A stretch of DNA of 64,000 nt from Macrobrachium rosenbergii (GCF_040412425.1 NC_089767.1:40391509-40455508), one strand, 5' to 3'. Shown: positions 35,393-48,237, counted from the first letter of the stretch. Notes: generated by a model from the sequence alone, not told the origin. A program made the numbers and translations.

Positions 35393-35705
35393 CCCCGTAG
35401 GGCACTAGTGCCGTCAGTGCACCTCACGCGGTGCACTGTAGGCATTAATTGAGGTGCTCTGCAGCGTCCCTTCGGCCCTAAGCTGCAGCCCCTTTCATTC
35501 CTTTTACTGTACCTCCGTTCATATTCTCTTTCTTCCATCTTGCTTTCCACCCTCTCCTAACGATTATTTCATAGTGAAACTGCTTTGGGGTTTTCCTCCT
35601 GTTACGCCTTTCAGTCCTTTTAACTGTCAGTTTCCGTTTCAGCGCTGAATGACCTCGTGGGTCCCAGTGCTTGACCTTTGGCCTAAATTCTATATTCTAT
35701 CTAAT
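35393..35705 (+). repeat. SINE-like repeat R1, copy 8
   Basis: Near full length, including GTGCCGTCAGTGCACCTCAC and TCAGCGCTGAATGACCTCG. Confidence 0.85.
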
Positions 35706-35949
35706 TTCTATAGGCTTGTTCGTTGTACTGTCAGTTTGATGACGAAAAGGAAATGCAAATCATGAGAGCAAAGTAGGTTTTGTAATCATGAGAAGTCATA
35801 TGTTATGCCGCTGATTCTACGAGATATTTTCCGGTCAGAAGTCTTGATGTGATTGTATTAATGCAAATAAAATTACCTATTACTTCGCACCACTATGCTG
35901 GTAGAAGATGGAAGAGAATTAGTTAATTCTTGTGATTTGTATGGTGATT

Positions 35950-36276
35950 ATTATATATAATATACAGTATATATATGTATATATATACATGTATACATAT
36001 GCATGATATATAATATATATATATGTATGTATGTATACAGATGCATGTATATGTGTATACATATACATACCTACTTTATTTCTCTTGCCGAAACTGGCCT
36101 TAGAAGTTGGTGGCCTAACGGGTTCAAGCGAGTTTTTTTTTTTTTTTTTTAGAATGAGGTTGCTAACTACATTCCTTGCACCATATTAAGGGGTTATGTG
36201 CCGATGGAGTTTGGTATATTTTGCTGGGCGACTGATGGCGTATAGAAACTGAACTCATCGCTGCTGTCAGCATTAC

Positions 36277-36350
<74 letters not shown>

Positions 36351-36402
36351 TCAGTATATCAGTGTATCTATCTATCTCTCTATATATAAACATATATATA
36401 TG

Positions 36403-36475
<73 letters not shown>
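35950..36475 (+). repeat. AT-rich microsatellite blocks
   Basis: Interrupted TATG/TATA at 35950-36070, (AT)n at 36282-36340 and 36400-36475. The 36.1-36.28 kb stretch between them has no gene. Confidence 0.9.
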
Positions 36476-36477
<2 letters not shown>

Positions 36478-36911
36478 TTTTCCATTTTGTTTTCATAACG
36501 GAATTATTATTTATGGAAACAGAAATTTGTCACTAACAATGGCGATGGAAACCAGATCAATGGTAGGAACAGACGCTGTTTAATAACAAGAGAAGATTAA
36601 TTATGTGAATTTGTGTTTACTTAGTGAATAACTTTCTTTTCAGAAGACTTTGAAGCTCGCTGCTTTTGTCTATTATAAAACAACAGCTTTGTTTTAAACA
36701 ATTAATTTAACTAATCCTGATTTCCTCCAAGTATTTTCTCCTTGTATTATACTGATTAGGTTTAAAGCTTTTTTTTTTTTGTTACACCATTAGCGAAATT
36801 ATATAATAAATGTTTATTGCCAGAGCTACAATTTCACCTATAATTTCACTAATTTTCCAACATTTTTGTTTTGTGGATATCTCTTATAAATCATGTCTAA
36901 CCCCTCATCCC

Positions 36912-37183
36912 CTAGGTTAATTATTCTCATTGCAGCGTTCCTTCCTTCGGCCCCTAGCTGCAACCCCTTTCGTTCCTTTTACTGTGCCTCCTTTCATATT
37001 CTCTTTCTTCCATCTGACTTTCCTTAACCCTCTCCTAACAATTGATTCATAGTGCAACTGCTTTGAGGTTTTCCTCATGATACATCTTTCAGACCTTTTC
37101 CTGTCAATTTCTGTTTCAGCGCTGAATGACCTCATAGGAACAAGTGCTTCACCTTTGGCCTAAATTCTATATTCAGTTTAGTT
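36912..37183 (+). repeat. SINE-like repeat R1, copy 9 (5' truncated)
   Basis: It starts inside the R1 body at TTCTCATTGCAGCGTTCC, consistent with 5' truncation during retroposition. Confidence 0.8.
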
Positions 37184-37774
37184 TAACTTATTCTCTCCCA
37201 GTGTTCTCTTGAACGAATCATTAATTGTTCTTTCTTTTCTAATTCCAGGTAAGTGTGTTTCTGTTCAGTACTGACGAGATCAGATTTACAAGGTAAGAGG
37301 AGTCTAATTCTTTCGATGCTCAATTGTTGTCGAAACCATTTTTCGAAGCATTCGACGATGGGCCGCTTATTTTCGGTTTTCGGCATTTTTTCGCCGTGAA
37401 TTCTGAAGGTATTTAGCAAAACAGTAACGATGCCTTATCTCATGAATAGGTACTCGACATACAAATGTGTTAACATGTTTCTTAAAACTTATTGTAACGA
37501 TAGGGTTCGTCCAATCATATTTTTCCGTTTTCGGTATTATTGCATGTTGTATATTGTAAGAATATTTGCCCTTGACTGAGTGTTCCCGCGAGGTCGGACA
37601 CTTATGTAATCGTTCCTCATTTGTATCCTAGCAGATACGAGGTCCTGTGGTCGTATGGTCGTAAAGGTTTTGTCTTTGTTGAAAGATGAAAAAAATAATA
37701 ATAAATATTCGTTCGATTACTCCTTATGTGTTAGGTACGTCATTCTTTCACTATGATCGTATGTAGTAATTAGT

Positions 37775-38640
37775 GATCTGTAATTTTTTTTAAGAAATTG
37801 TATGCAGTCATTAATGACCTGTAGACATATATTTCTCAAGAAACTGTATGCAATCACTAGTGACCTATGGACATATTTGTTTTTAAGAAACTATATGTAG
37901 TCATTTGTAACCAGTAGACGTATTTTTTTTCAAGAAACTGTATGCTATCATTACCTTCCTATAAAAGTGTTTGCTTTTTCAAGAAACTTTATGCTATCAT
38001 TAGTTACCAATAAAAGTGTTTTTTGTAAAGAAACTGTATGCAGCCATTAGTGACCCATGGACATATTTTTTTAAGAAACTATATGCAGTCATTTGTGACC
38101 TGTAGACTTTTTTTTTTCAAGAAACTGTATGCTATCATTAGCTACCTATAAAAGTGTTTTTTTTCAAGAAACTGTATGCTTTCATTTATGACTGGTAGAC
38201 TTTTTTTTAAGAAACTTTATGCAAGCATCTGTGACCTATAGAAGTGTTTTTTTTTTCAAGAAACTATGCAGTCATTTATGACCTGTAGACGTATTTTTTT
38301 TTAAGAAACTGTATGTGATCATTTGCAACCTGTAGACGTATATTTTTTTCAAGAAACCCTATGCAAGCATCTGTGACCTATAGAATTGTTTTTTTTTTTA
38401 AGAAACTGTGCGCAATCATTTATGACTTGTAGACTTTTTTTTTTTTTCAAGAAAATGTATGCGATCATTTGCGACCTGCAGACATTTTTTTTTTTCAAGA
38501 CATTATATGCAATTATTAGTGACCTGCATGCATATTTTTTCAAGAAACTGTGCAATCACTAGTGACTGATAAGTTTTTTTTTTTCAAGAAACCGTATGCA
38601 ATCAATTATGACCTGCAGACGTGTTTCTTTTATATTTCAA
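37775..38640 (+). repeat. 45-60 bp minisatellite, about 16 copies
   Basis: Unit AAGAAACTGTATGCAATCAT plus TAGTGACCTGTAGACGTATT and a variable T run. Copies are diverged and the T run drives the length differences. Confidence 0.9.
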
Positions 38641-38822
38641 GAAATATCACGACTTTAAAACACTGCTTTTCCTGTTTGTTCGAATCGCCGTAGCAGCAAA
38701 AGTTCCTCCGCGGTCACCTTGAGACAGGAGCTCTCTGGGTGGAATTGCACGTTTGTGCTGCCTGCAGGGGCCTGTTACAGGCGATGGTTGGCGTCGGTTT
38801 TCACAAATTCTTCACTTCCGCG

Positions 38823-38824
<2 letters not shown>

Positions 38825-38906
<82 letters not shown>
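38825..38906 (+). repeat. (CT)n microsatellite
   Basis: About 80 bp with a single interruption (TGT). Confidence 0.95.
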
Positions 38907-38909
<3 letters not shown>

Positions 38910-38959
38910 AGAAACGCACAAACGGACGAAGGAATAAAGAAAGATGGAAAGGAATGAAT

Positions 38960-39345
<386 letters not shown>

Positions 39346-39617
39346 ATATATACAGTAGATATATTGACAGTAAGCGTAAAATGACTATATACACAATATT
39401 TTTCCCCTTGGTTACCACTCGAGAAACCTGACGAGTGTTGTTGTTTTCATGGCCACTGGGCACCAATTGAAGGTATGTTTTTGCAGCTGAGCACTGCTGT
39501 GGACAGTTGACATCTCAGCAGATATTTCACATCCTTTTTCTCTCTCTCTCTCTCTCTCTTTATGCAAATAGACTTTTCTACGAAAGCTACTCCTCGTCCT
39601 TGCTGACCATTTTTGGT

Positions 39618-39945
39618 TAGCGAGCTTGATGGCGCGTGCTACGCTGCGCTGGAACCCGGTGCAGCAGCCTGTCATGTCTCCCCTACCCTCCCGATCCCCT
39701 ACCTACCCCTCCTCCTGATAACCGGACAAACAGGTTATCAGGAGGAGGGTGGGTGTGTCGTGTCTCCCCTACCTTCCTGATCCCCTACCTACCCCGGCCC
39801 CACCCGGGGCGGACAAACAAGTTTGCTTGGGGGGATGATGTGTCATTTCTCCCCTACCCTCCCAATCCCCTACCTACCCCGCCCCCACCCTGGCCGGAAA
39901 AACAAGAAAGATCCACCCTGATTGTATTATTATAGATAGATAGAT
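39618..39945 (+). mobile_element. Composite element with internal VNTR, copy 1
   Basis: 5' block GAGCTTGATGGCGCGTGCTA and CTGGAACCCGGTGC; internal units with CTCCCCTACCCTCCCGATCC and GCGGACAAACAGGTT; 3' end AAGAAAGATCCACC, then TATTATTATAG. Copies 2 and 3 lie near 49.7 and 54.2 kb. Confidence 0.75.
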
Positions 39946-40071
39946 GGATGTCCCGAAAGAAATTTTCGAAAATATCCAGTTCGATTTCATCTCTCTAGGT
40001 CCTGTTAATCGACTACAGCCTGTTCTGTTTCTAAATTTCTTTAATGGCTACCTGTCCGTTGTGCACGAAAA

Positions 40072-40072
<1 letters not shown>

Positions 40073-40117
<45 letters not shown>

Positions 40118-40210
40118 TTCTAAAGGGTCCACAATAATGTAATTGTTAAAGGCTCGAGCAAAGTTTAATAATTATATTATTGTGGATCCTTTAGAACATT
40201 TATATACTCT
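40073..40210 (+). mobile_element. Small palindrome bordered by (TAA)n
   Basis: (AAT)n at 40073-40116, then arms TTCTAAAGGGTCCACAATAA and TTATTGTGGATCCTTTAGAA. Confidence 0.75.
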
Positions 40211-40749
40211 CGTGATAGTAGTGTTTTTCTCCCAAATAATAATGATAATAATAATATTGTAAATCAATGTTCTTATTTTCATTTGAGAGCCAATTTCATT
40301 CTGAAAAATAAAAAAAAAATATTAAAAATCCTATATTAACGACATTTCCTGCAAAACATGTTCAAGGAACAAGCTCACAGATCATATGTTGTAATAACTT
40401 ATTCGTCTGAACGGGGATGAGACAGACAAGTGTTCCAAACATTGCTCTTTTTTAGCCTTTGCAATTAACCTTCAATAAATATCAGTGGAACGCAGGTTCA
40501 GACTCGAAGCTAATGAGTGGATTCCAAAGAAGCAACAAGGAAACCCGTTCTCAGAAACACCATTAAAATCTCTGCTTCGTGAAAGTGGAGTTTTACTACC
40601 TCTGGTAAATTCTCAAATGTCGTTTAGAGATGCCTTTTCTCCTTCTCCGTCTGAATTCTAGAATACCTTAATTCTTTCAGCATTTTCAAAGGCTGGAATT
40701 TTTCGTGGGTGTAGAGACGAGTCTGAATCCCGCTTGGGGACTTTGTTTC

Positions 40750-40754
<5 letters not shown>

Positions 40755-40824
<70 letters not shown>

Positions 40825-40892
40825 CACTGCAAGCATGACAGGTAGAGAAAAAAATAGGTACACTTGAAGATATATCCAAATACTTTTATGTG

Positions 40893-40964
<72 letters not shown>

Positions 40965-41167
40965 GTTGTCTCATCTGATCCTTATAATAGAATTCTGAAG
41001 AGTCCTCAGAAGGTTATGTAAGAGAGAGAGAGAGAGAGAGAGAGACTTTGTCCCATCTGATCCCTTATAGAATTCTGAAGAGTCCTCTGAAGGTTAGGCA
41101 AAAGAGAGAGAGAAAGGTTGTCCCATCTGATCCTTAAATAAAATAAGAGTCCTCAGAAAGTTGTTTA

Positions 41168-41255
<88 letters not shown>

Positions 41256-41384
41256 TGTCCCATCTGATTCTTATATAGAATTCTGGAAGAGTCTTCAGAA
41301 GGTTATTCAAGAGAGAGAGAGAGAGAGAGAGAGGTTGTCCCATCTGATCCTTATATAGAATTCTGAAGAGTCCTCAGAAGGTTA

Positions 41385-41415
<31 letters not shown>
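40755..41415 (+). repeat. (GA)n arrays interleaved with a 57-bp unit
   Basis: Two pure (GA)n arrays (40755-40821, 40897-40963), then five copies of a unit with TTGTCCCATCTGATCCTTAT and GAAGAGTCCTCAGAAGGTTA, each separated by (GA)n of different length. Confidence 0.9.
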
Positions 41416-41762
41416 ACTCCACAGATTACTTGCAACTTGAAAGTACAAGCATTGTATCTCCACCTTGTTCAGACGAAACTATTCCTATTCATAACTTCTT
41501 AGGCAGACTTCCTTGTCTGGCTTTACACGAAATGTTCCTTTAGAACCTGAAAAAGACATTTATGACATTTAAAACTACAGTTCCTCATGCTAAATTATAT
41601 CATTCGGCTCAAGAACTGAAGAGAAAATTGGCTTTGTCATTTAGAGTTCGTCCCCTGTTTTCTGTTTCATAGCAAGTCAGTTGTTTGGTGTGTCTTTGTT
41701 ATTTGATTGTCACCAGGAAGGGAATCCTTGTGTTTATATTTGTTTCTGTAAAGGAGAAGTGT

Positions 41763-41763
<1 letters not shown>

Positions 41764-41830
<67 letters not shown>

Positions 41831-42120
41831 CATAATATATGAAGGTAAGGGGCCCTCTCTCTAACATGTTTTGTTAAAGAGAATGGCAGCATCAGTGGGA
41901 TTGATTTTGTATATGGACTTCTCAATTCTTCTTCTTATGTTCCTCTCATCAGGGCTGATATTTGCTAATAGCTGGCCGATGTTTATAGTCCTTACCCAGA
42001 CTGTGAACATCGGCCAGTTATTAGAAAATATCAGCCCTGACGAGAAAAAAAATAAGAATTATTGAGAAGACCATATATAAAATCATTTCCACTGATGCTG
42101 CCATTCTCTTTAACAAGATG

Positions 42121-42193
<73 letters not shown>
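41764..42193 (+). mobile_element. (TAA)n-palindrome-(TAA)n sandwich
   Basis: (TAA)n at 41764-41832 and 42118-42193 enclose long arms (about 41871-41990 and 42004-42115), e.g. AGAGAATGGCAGCATCAGTG at one end and its near inverse at the other. The loop is about 14 nt. Confidence 0.85.
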
Positions 42194-42746
42194 GTCGTGC
42201 ACTTAGCAGGATGCCTGCCAGTGTGACGGAAATGTTGGAGTAAATCAAACAAAATCTTTACTCAACATACTGCTTTATTAATTTTAAAGCCTCAAAATTA
42301 CTAAAAACAAATGGATATACAATAAGAAGTTGTGGATGTGCTCTGTGATTTAATGGCGTCTCTAATGGTCATTAGGTACATTATTATGTTATTAATGAAT
42401 TTTCCTTATTCTGTGTCTCGAAGTTACGAAAACATGGACAGTGAATTCTATGATTTGTGCTCCTTCTGATCTTATCGTCCTTAAGACGTAACTTTGGAGA
42501 CTGCTTACTTGCTTTTGACATTGGAAAGTCATCATATTAAACAGGACATATATGAACTTATTTCTCCACGAAACATATTCTCAGGTGACCAGTGCGACTT
42601 CTGTGTTTAATTTCTGCTGTTATCGGTGCTCCAGTCTTGTTGACCACATTTGATAATTCGGCTCTTTTTTCACTTTGAATCTTGTGACAGCTTAACATAA
42701 AGGAAAATCAGAACATTTGTCTTGGAAACACTGAAGGGTTGTCCAA

Positions 42747-42800
42747 TCACTGGAGAGCTTGCTTGCAAGCGTCGAGCAGACACTCGTTGTACATCAGGAT
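42747..42800 (-). CDS. G4 last exon: C-x4-C tail
   Basis: 54 nt, phase 0, acceptor CCACTACAG. It encodes [17 protein letters not shown] and a TGA stop. The intron before it (about 1.5 kb) contains (TTA)n arrays and a small palindromic element. Confidence 0.8.
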   Translation of the reverse strand: MLMYNECLLDACKQALQ

Positions 42801-42974
42801 CTGTAGTGGAGGGAAAGAAATGAATTAGTGAAGAACTCGAAATTGATTGGCGTAAATGACTTAAATTGTGACGCCAGTTATAAAAGGTAGTGTGATGCTG
42901 ATAAAATTACGTAACTGTGAAAACTGTTTGATTTGTCTAAAAAGATTTTAGTGGGTTTAAATGTGCTTAAATAC

Positions 42975-43056
<82 letters not shown>

Positions 43057-43134
43057 GGAGAAATAAATCCACAGTTATGTATATGTACATGAACATAACC
43101 GTGGATTTGTTTTTCCATTCAAGACTCATGCTAC

Positions 43135-43200
<66 letters not shown>

Positions 43201-44485
43201 GAACTTACATTTATATATATATGAAGCCAAAACAGCCATAAACTTCTCGGCAAGAAAATTACGGAGTTTAGGGAGAAGCACAATTAACCCAAGTGAAATG
43301 ATGAATATTAACATCATTAAAATAATGATGGCTAACGTGAATGCTTCATATTTACCGAAATGTTCAACGGGAATAATAATTTTCCTTGAGTATTTTTATT
43401 TTTGCCTAATTTTCTTAGATTATTTAGGAGGAGTACATTACAAATAACTGTAGAATACTTAATTGGTATTCGACTGTGGTTTCTCCCTGATTACTTTGCA
43501 CTTTTTTTTTTCCTTCATGGGGATTATGATGGAGCTATAATAGACGTGGTCTTAATTTGTAACAGTATATCCCGCAGGGGGTTAGGGCCGTCAGTACACC
43601 TCACGCGGTGCACTGTAGGCATTACTTAAATTTCTTTGCAGCGTCCCTTCGGTCCCTAGCTGCAACCCTTTCCGTTCTTTTAACTGTACCTCCTTTCATA
43701 TTCTCTTTCTTCCATCTTACTTTCCGCTCTCAAATAACAATTGATTCATAGTGCAGCTGCGAGGTTTTCCTCTTGTTACAGCTTTCAGACTTTTTACTGT
43801 GAATTTCCGTTTCAGCGCTGAATGACCTCATTGGTCCTAGTGCTTGGACTTTGGCCTAAATTCTATGTTCAGTTCAATTCGTAACGGTATGAGCTGACAG
43901 TTCGGTATCCCCAGGAATTATAGCTAATACTGCTGTTGCTCATCTGCCCCATTTAAAAATTATATTTGCCCCTACTAGTTCAGTTTATTTATATTTTTAG
44001 TAAACACAAGTACAGTGCAAATGCGAAATTTAAAAAAATTTGGCGTCCCTGTAACTTGCTAAAAGCTCCCTCCTCCTGAGGTATTATTCCTTGACTCATT
44101 TTTCTCTCCCTAACTTGGACTTTACTGTGAAATATATTTAACCTTGCGAAAAGCCTCCGCAGAAAACGCTTAACAGATACAGAAATTCATAAACGTGTTG
44201 AGTGACCATCACGCCTTAGTTAATAACCCAAGGAATATAATCGTGCAGTGTGCATCTTAAATTCCCGGGACCAGAGAGTTTTGAATACTCACGGGAAACG
44301 CCGCCTGTGTCGTGTTTTGGACGCACACTGGGACCTGCAGCTTCATTTGCTCTGCCAGAGCACTGGGGCCGTGGTTGGCAATAATGGTTTTGGATATTGT
44401 GTCTTGAGCTGCCGTTACGTTGACGTTGCCATTGCTGTCAAGCTGGAAAGAGAGCGTGTGTGTGAGCCTGAAATGCTATAGTTTA

Positions 44486-44580
<95 letters not shown>

Positions 44581-45359
44581 GTATATGTGTTTGTTTTTGT
44601 ATGTGCTTTTGTTTATACACATATGCACATATGTATATATGTAAAATTGCTAACATTATACATTTTCCTATTCTGTACGTTAAATACACTTGTAGGAGGT
44701 GTCAATCAGTATAACTAAGTAATTTCACGCGATTTGCGATTACAAAGTTGATTCTTATGCAGTTTTAAACCGTGTTTTATTACAGTAAGAAAAATAATTT
44801 TTCTCAAGTGATATAGTAAAAAATAATTGTTCTCAAATTGTATAGTATAAAATAATTTTTCCCAAATAATATAGTAAAAGATAATTTTCTCAATATAGTA
44901 TAGTATAAAATAATTTTTCTCAAATAATATAATAAAAAATAATTTTCTCAATATAATACAGTAAGAAATAATTTTTCCCAAATAATATAGTAAAAATAAT
45001 TACTCTTAAATGACAGTAAAAAATAATTTTCTCAAATAAAGTAAAAATAATTATTCTCAAATAATGCAGTAAAAAATAATTTTCTCAATATAGTATAGTA
45101 AGAAATAACTTTTCCCGAATAATATAGTAAATATAATTACTCTTAAATGACAGTAAAAAATAATTTTCTCAATATAGCACAAAATAATTATTCTCAAATA
45201 ATATTGTAAACTCACGAGTCCTCTCCTCGCCATGCTCATCGCCAAAGCACAGTTAGAATTGCGATCCTTCATCTCTTCAGTGATAACTCGCACTGCGTCC
45301 GCTTCCGTGCCTTTGTTTGCTGGAGTTAAGAGAATGATTAATGCTGGGATTAGATCTTA

Positions 45360-45447
<88 letters not shown>

Positions 45448-45489
45448 TATATATAATATCTATATAATTATATATATAATATCTATATT

Positions 45490-45572
<83 letters not shown>

Positions 45573-46789
45573 CCTACTGTTATCTTAACTATGAAACATT
45601 CTCTTCACACTCTTATGCAGGCAAACCTCTCCTTCAAAGCATGGAGGAATGCACACAAATAACAAAAAAATCCGTGTGTACATTTGTTTGCACTCTTAAA
45701 CCTATAACTACTTATCAATACTCTTATGCATTACACTTATAATTACCATTTTTGTTGGCTCCAGTCTGGTCGGCGCACATAGCATTAATCTTGTCAGCGC
45801 CATCTGTCGCCACGCCCGGTTCCGCCCTTCGGGGTTTCAGGTAGGCAAAGCACCTCATGTCTTTGTGATCAGCGTCGACTTCGAAAGCATTTCAGAATGT
45901 TAGTTTTTGTAAGCTGTGATAATTACATGTGTTGTTGGTGAGTCTGTCTTTAGCAGACAGACGCCTAACTGAATTGTTCTGGAATGACTTTTGTGAGGCA
46001 AATGATGTTTCAGTAAAATCACTTTTATTGGGTTACATTCGGCGGTGAGTTTAGGTCACTTTAAACGATCAGTTTGGGTTACATTCAACGGTCAGTTTAG
46101 GTCACTTTAAATGGTCAGTTTAGGTTACATACAACGGTCAGTTTAGGTTATATTAAACGGTCAGTTTAGGTTACATTCAACGGTCAGTTTAGGTTATATT
46201 AAACGGTCAGTTTAGGTTACATTCAACGGTCAGTTCAGGTGACTTTAAATGGTCAGTTTAGGTTACATTCAACGGTCATTTTGGGTTACTTTAAACGGTC
46301 AGTTTGGGTTACATTCAACACTCAGTTTAGGTCACATTCAATGGTCAGTTTAAGTCACTTTAAACGGTCAGTTAGGTTACATTCAACGGTCAGTTTAGGT
46401 CACTTTAAAAGGTCAGTTTAGGCTACATTCAACGGTCAGTTTAGGGAACTTTAAACGGTCAGTTTAAGTTTCATTCAGCACTTTAAACGGTCAGTTTCAC
46501 ATTCAATGGTCAGTTTAGGTTACATTCAACGGTCAGTTTAGGTCACTTTAAACGGTCAGTTTAGGCTACATTCAACGGTCAGTTTAAATTCTAAAACTTT
46601 AGATTTTTTTTAACTCGAACTGTATTAGAAACATAAAACTGTCCAATAATTTTTGAGAAATAATATAAATCACAGCAATCAGCGACTCGTTCTGTGACTG
46701 ATACATCGCACTGTCTTACCTTTTGGCGGCGAAGAAGCGACCGCCACGGCGCTCAGAAGAGCAGCGGTCAGCAAAGTGAATTTCATCAT
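42747..46789 (-). CDS. G4: secreted 6-Cys protein, five coding exons
   Basis: Exons 46720-46789, 45747-45878, 45216-45319, 44293-44442 and 42747-42800 join in phases 1,1,0,0 to 169 residues. The signal peptide [20 protein letters not shown] is followed by six cysteines with spacing C-x24-C-x32-C-x50-C-x16-C-x4-C. Exon 3 is 104 nt, exactly as in G5. N-glycosylation sites are NVT and NTT in exon 4. Exon 4 starts [13 protein letters not shown], which looks a little like an EF-hand loop or the D-x-G-x-I turn seen in G1 and G5. A strong TATA box and a probable leader exon lie upstream. A candidate AATAAA on the gene strand is at 42274-42279. Family not recognised. Confidence 0.8.
42975..43200 (+). 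mobile_element. (TTA)n-flanked short TIR element, G4 last intron
   Basis: GGAGAAATAAATCCACAGTT (43056-) and the inverse AACCGTGGATTTGTTTTTCC lie between (TTA)n arrays at 42975-43055 and 43132-43200. An internally longer relative lies at 47863-48060. Confidence 0.8.
43572..43880 (+). repeat. SINE-like repeat R1, copy 10 (G4 intron)
   Basis: Full length, antisense to G4, 3' end TTCAGTTCAATTC. Confidence 0.85.
44293..44442 (-). CDS. G4 exon 4
   Basis: 150 nt (50 codons), phase 0/0, acceptor CTCTCTTTCCAG, donor TTTCCC/GTGAGT. One Cys (VPVC) near the end. Aligns with exon 4 of G1 and G5. Confidence 0.85.
44488..44573 (+). repeat. (AT)n microsatellite, G4 intron
   Basis: Pure TA array about 45 nt upstream of the exon-4 acceptor on the gene strand. 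Confidence 0.95.
44785..45200 (+). repeat. 27-30 bp minisatellite (AAAATAATTTTTCTCAAAT), G4 intron
   Basis: About 15 diverged copies. It ends about 16 nt from the exon-3 donor. Confidence 0.85.
45216..45319 (-). CDS. G4 exon 3: single-Cys exon
   Basis: 104 nt, phase 1 in and 0 out, acceptor TTAACTCCAG, donor GGACTC/GTGAGT. It encodes [21 protein letters not shown] 28-bp AAATAATTTTTCTC-type minisatellite fills the next intron. Confidence 0.8.
45362..45572 (+). repeat. (AT)n microsatellite pair, G4 intron
   Basis: Arrays at 45362-45440 and 45493-45570 separated by AATATCTATATAATTA-type sequence. Confidence 0.95.
45747..45878 (-). CDS. G4 exon 2: two-Cys exon
   Basis: 132 nt, phase 1/1, acceptor TGCTTTCGAAG, donor AATG/GTAATT. 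It encodes [16 protein letters not shown] and ends [11 protein letters not shown]. It keeps the second of the two adjacent Cys seen in G5 (KCYSL versus RCFAYL). Confidence 0.75.
46028..46585 (+). repeat. 22-26 bp minisatellite (GGTCAGTTTAGGTTACATTC), G4 first coding intron
   Basis: About 24 copies. Two unit types (TTACATTCAAC and CACTTTAAAC) mostly alternate, a dimeric higher-order structure. Confidence 0.9.
46720..46789 (-). CDS. G4 coding exon 1: signal peptide
   Basis: 70 nt. The acceptor TTTCCTTTCCAG is followed at once by ATGATGAAA, so the intron sits directly before the start codon. Donor AAAG/GTAAGA, phase 1. Confidence 0.8.
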
Positions 46790-47195
46790 CTGGAAAGGAA
46801 ATTTGCGTTTACTGGCTGTTCCTAATGTCTGGGATGGGGATTTGGCAAATTTCTTGAAGTAACGACAGCGTCTGCGTTTAGAAAGAACGTACGGTAATAT
46901 GCGCACACACACACATACACATGTGTATATGTACACATGTATATATATATTATATATATATAAATGTGTGAATGTATATATTTACATACTTACATATACA
47001 GATACTATATGAAGAACTAACTAAGGTTAATATTAGCGCAGGTGTAATTGGAGACTCAGATAATGAATTACAATAGAAAAATTGTGGCGTACTCCCACCT
47101 ACTATTTGAAGGGCAGTTTATGCATATATAAATATAAAGATGTATGTATAGATGTGATATAATACATATATATGTGTGTGTCTATGTGCATAATT

Positions 47196-47202
<7 letters not shown>

Positions 47203-47262
<60 letters not shown>
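47203..47262 (+). repeat. (AT)n microsatellite, G4 leader intron
   Basis: Pure TA array about 40 nt past the probable leader-exon donor. Confidence 0.95.
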
Positions 47263-47265
<3 letters not shown>

Positions 47266-47302
47266 ACTACGCTAGCAAATGTTTCTGGCGAGAGCACCCT
47301 AC

Positions 47303-47338
47303 CTTTTCCTGTAATGTCTCAGGAGTTCGACGACCAAA
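47303..47338 (-). other. G4 probable non-coding leader exon
   Basis: It lies 25-60 nt downstream of the TATA box and ends at GAAAAG/GTAGGG. A better-scoring GTGAGT at 47345-47350 is too close to the TATA box to follow a transcription start. The following intron starts with an (AT)n tract. Confidence 0.35.
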
Positions 47339-47363
47339 TGACGTACTCACCAAGGGACCGAGT

Positions 47364-47374
47364 CTATTTATATA
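47364..47374 (-). promoter_or_regulatory. TATA box of G4
   Basis: TATATAAATAG on the minus strand, with predicted transcription start near 47335-47340. Confidence 0.6.
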
Positions 47375-47825
47375 GTGAATTTAGATCTCATGACCCTGAT
47401 GATAATCTTTTGTCGTTCTGGGGTGGTGGGGAGGGGGATGGTTAGAGGAAGCTAATGTACGCTCAGTGATTCATATATCCGGTTCGCCAGAACGTGAAAT
47501 TTCTAGAGAGCGGTTGTGGGACGGCGCGTTTATTTACGGAGGAGTGACCGCAAATTGTATCTCTTTACCCTTTAAATGATAAATTGCGCTTTTATTCGTA
47601 AAGTTGCCGGGGAGATGACGCAAACGTTTTATATTTATTTTTAGCATTTTTATTTCTATTTCTATTTTTTGGGGGGTATTTTTATTTTTAGAATTTTTAT
47701 TTTTTTGTATTTTTATTTTTGTTTTTATTTTTTTGTATTTTAATTTTCATTTTTAGAATTTTTATTTTTAGTATTTTAATTTTTTGCCTGTCTGCCTGCG
47801 TGGTTTGTATGTTTGTGTAGTAGCT

Positions 47826-47827
<2 letters not shown>

Positions 47828-47864
<37 letters not shown>

Positions 47865-48092
47865 GAGAAACAAATCCCACAGTGACGTATATGTGCATAT
47901 ATTTAAAGATCAATCTTTACGGGAAGCTTTGGGAAACTTCGATTCCCCTTTTCAGTCAGATTGTAAAGGAGAATCGAACAGATTCCCCAAAAGATTTCTG
48001 TACAGATTTATCTTGAAATATATGTATACATATACGTAACTGTGAGATTTGTTTCTCCATTTCAAGATTCATGATACTATGAGTATTTTTTA

Positions 48093-48165
<73 letters not shown>
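47828..48165 (+). mobile_element. (TAA)n-flanked TIR element, longer relative of the 43.1 kb element
   Basis: (AAT)n at 47828-47862 and 48094-48165. Ends GGAGAAACAAATCCCACAGT and CTGTGAGATTTGTTTCTCC. A second inner palindrome around TTCGATTCCCC / GGAGAATCGAA. The T-rich stretch 47.6-47.8 kb before it has no gene. Confidence 0.75.
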
Positions 48166-48170
<5 letters not shown>

Positions 48171-48201
48171 TAATAAAAATAACAATAAATAACAATTATT
48201 A

Positions 48202-48204
<3 letters not shown>

Positions 48205-48237
<33 letters not shown>

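Noticed and set aside
43199..43629. Plus-strand frames of 75-82 codons beside (TTA)n
   Set aside because: They lie in a G4 intron, with no coding signal; the second enters SINE-like repeat R1.
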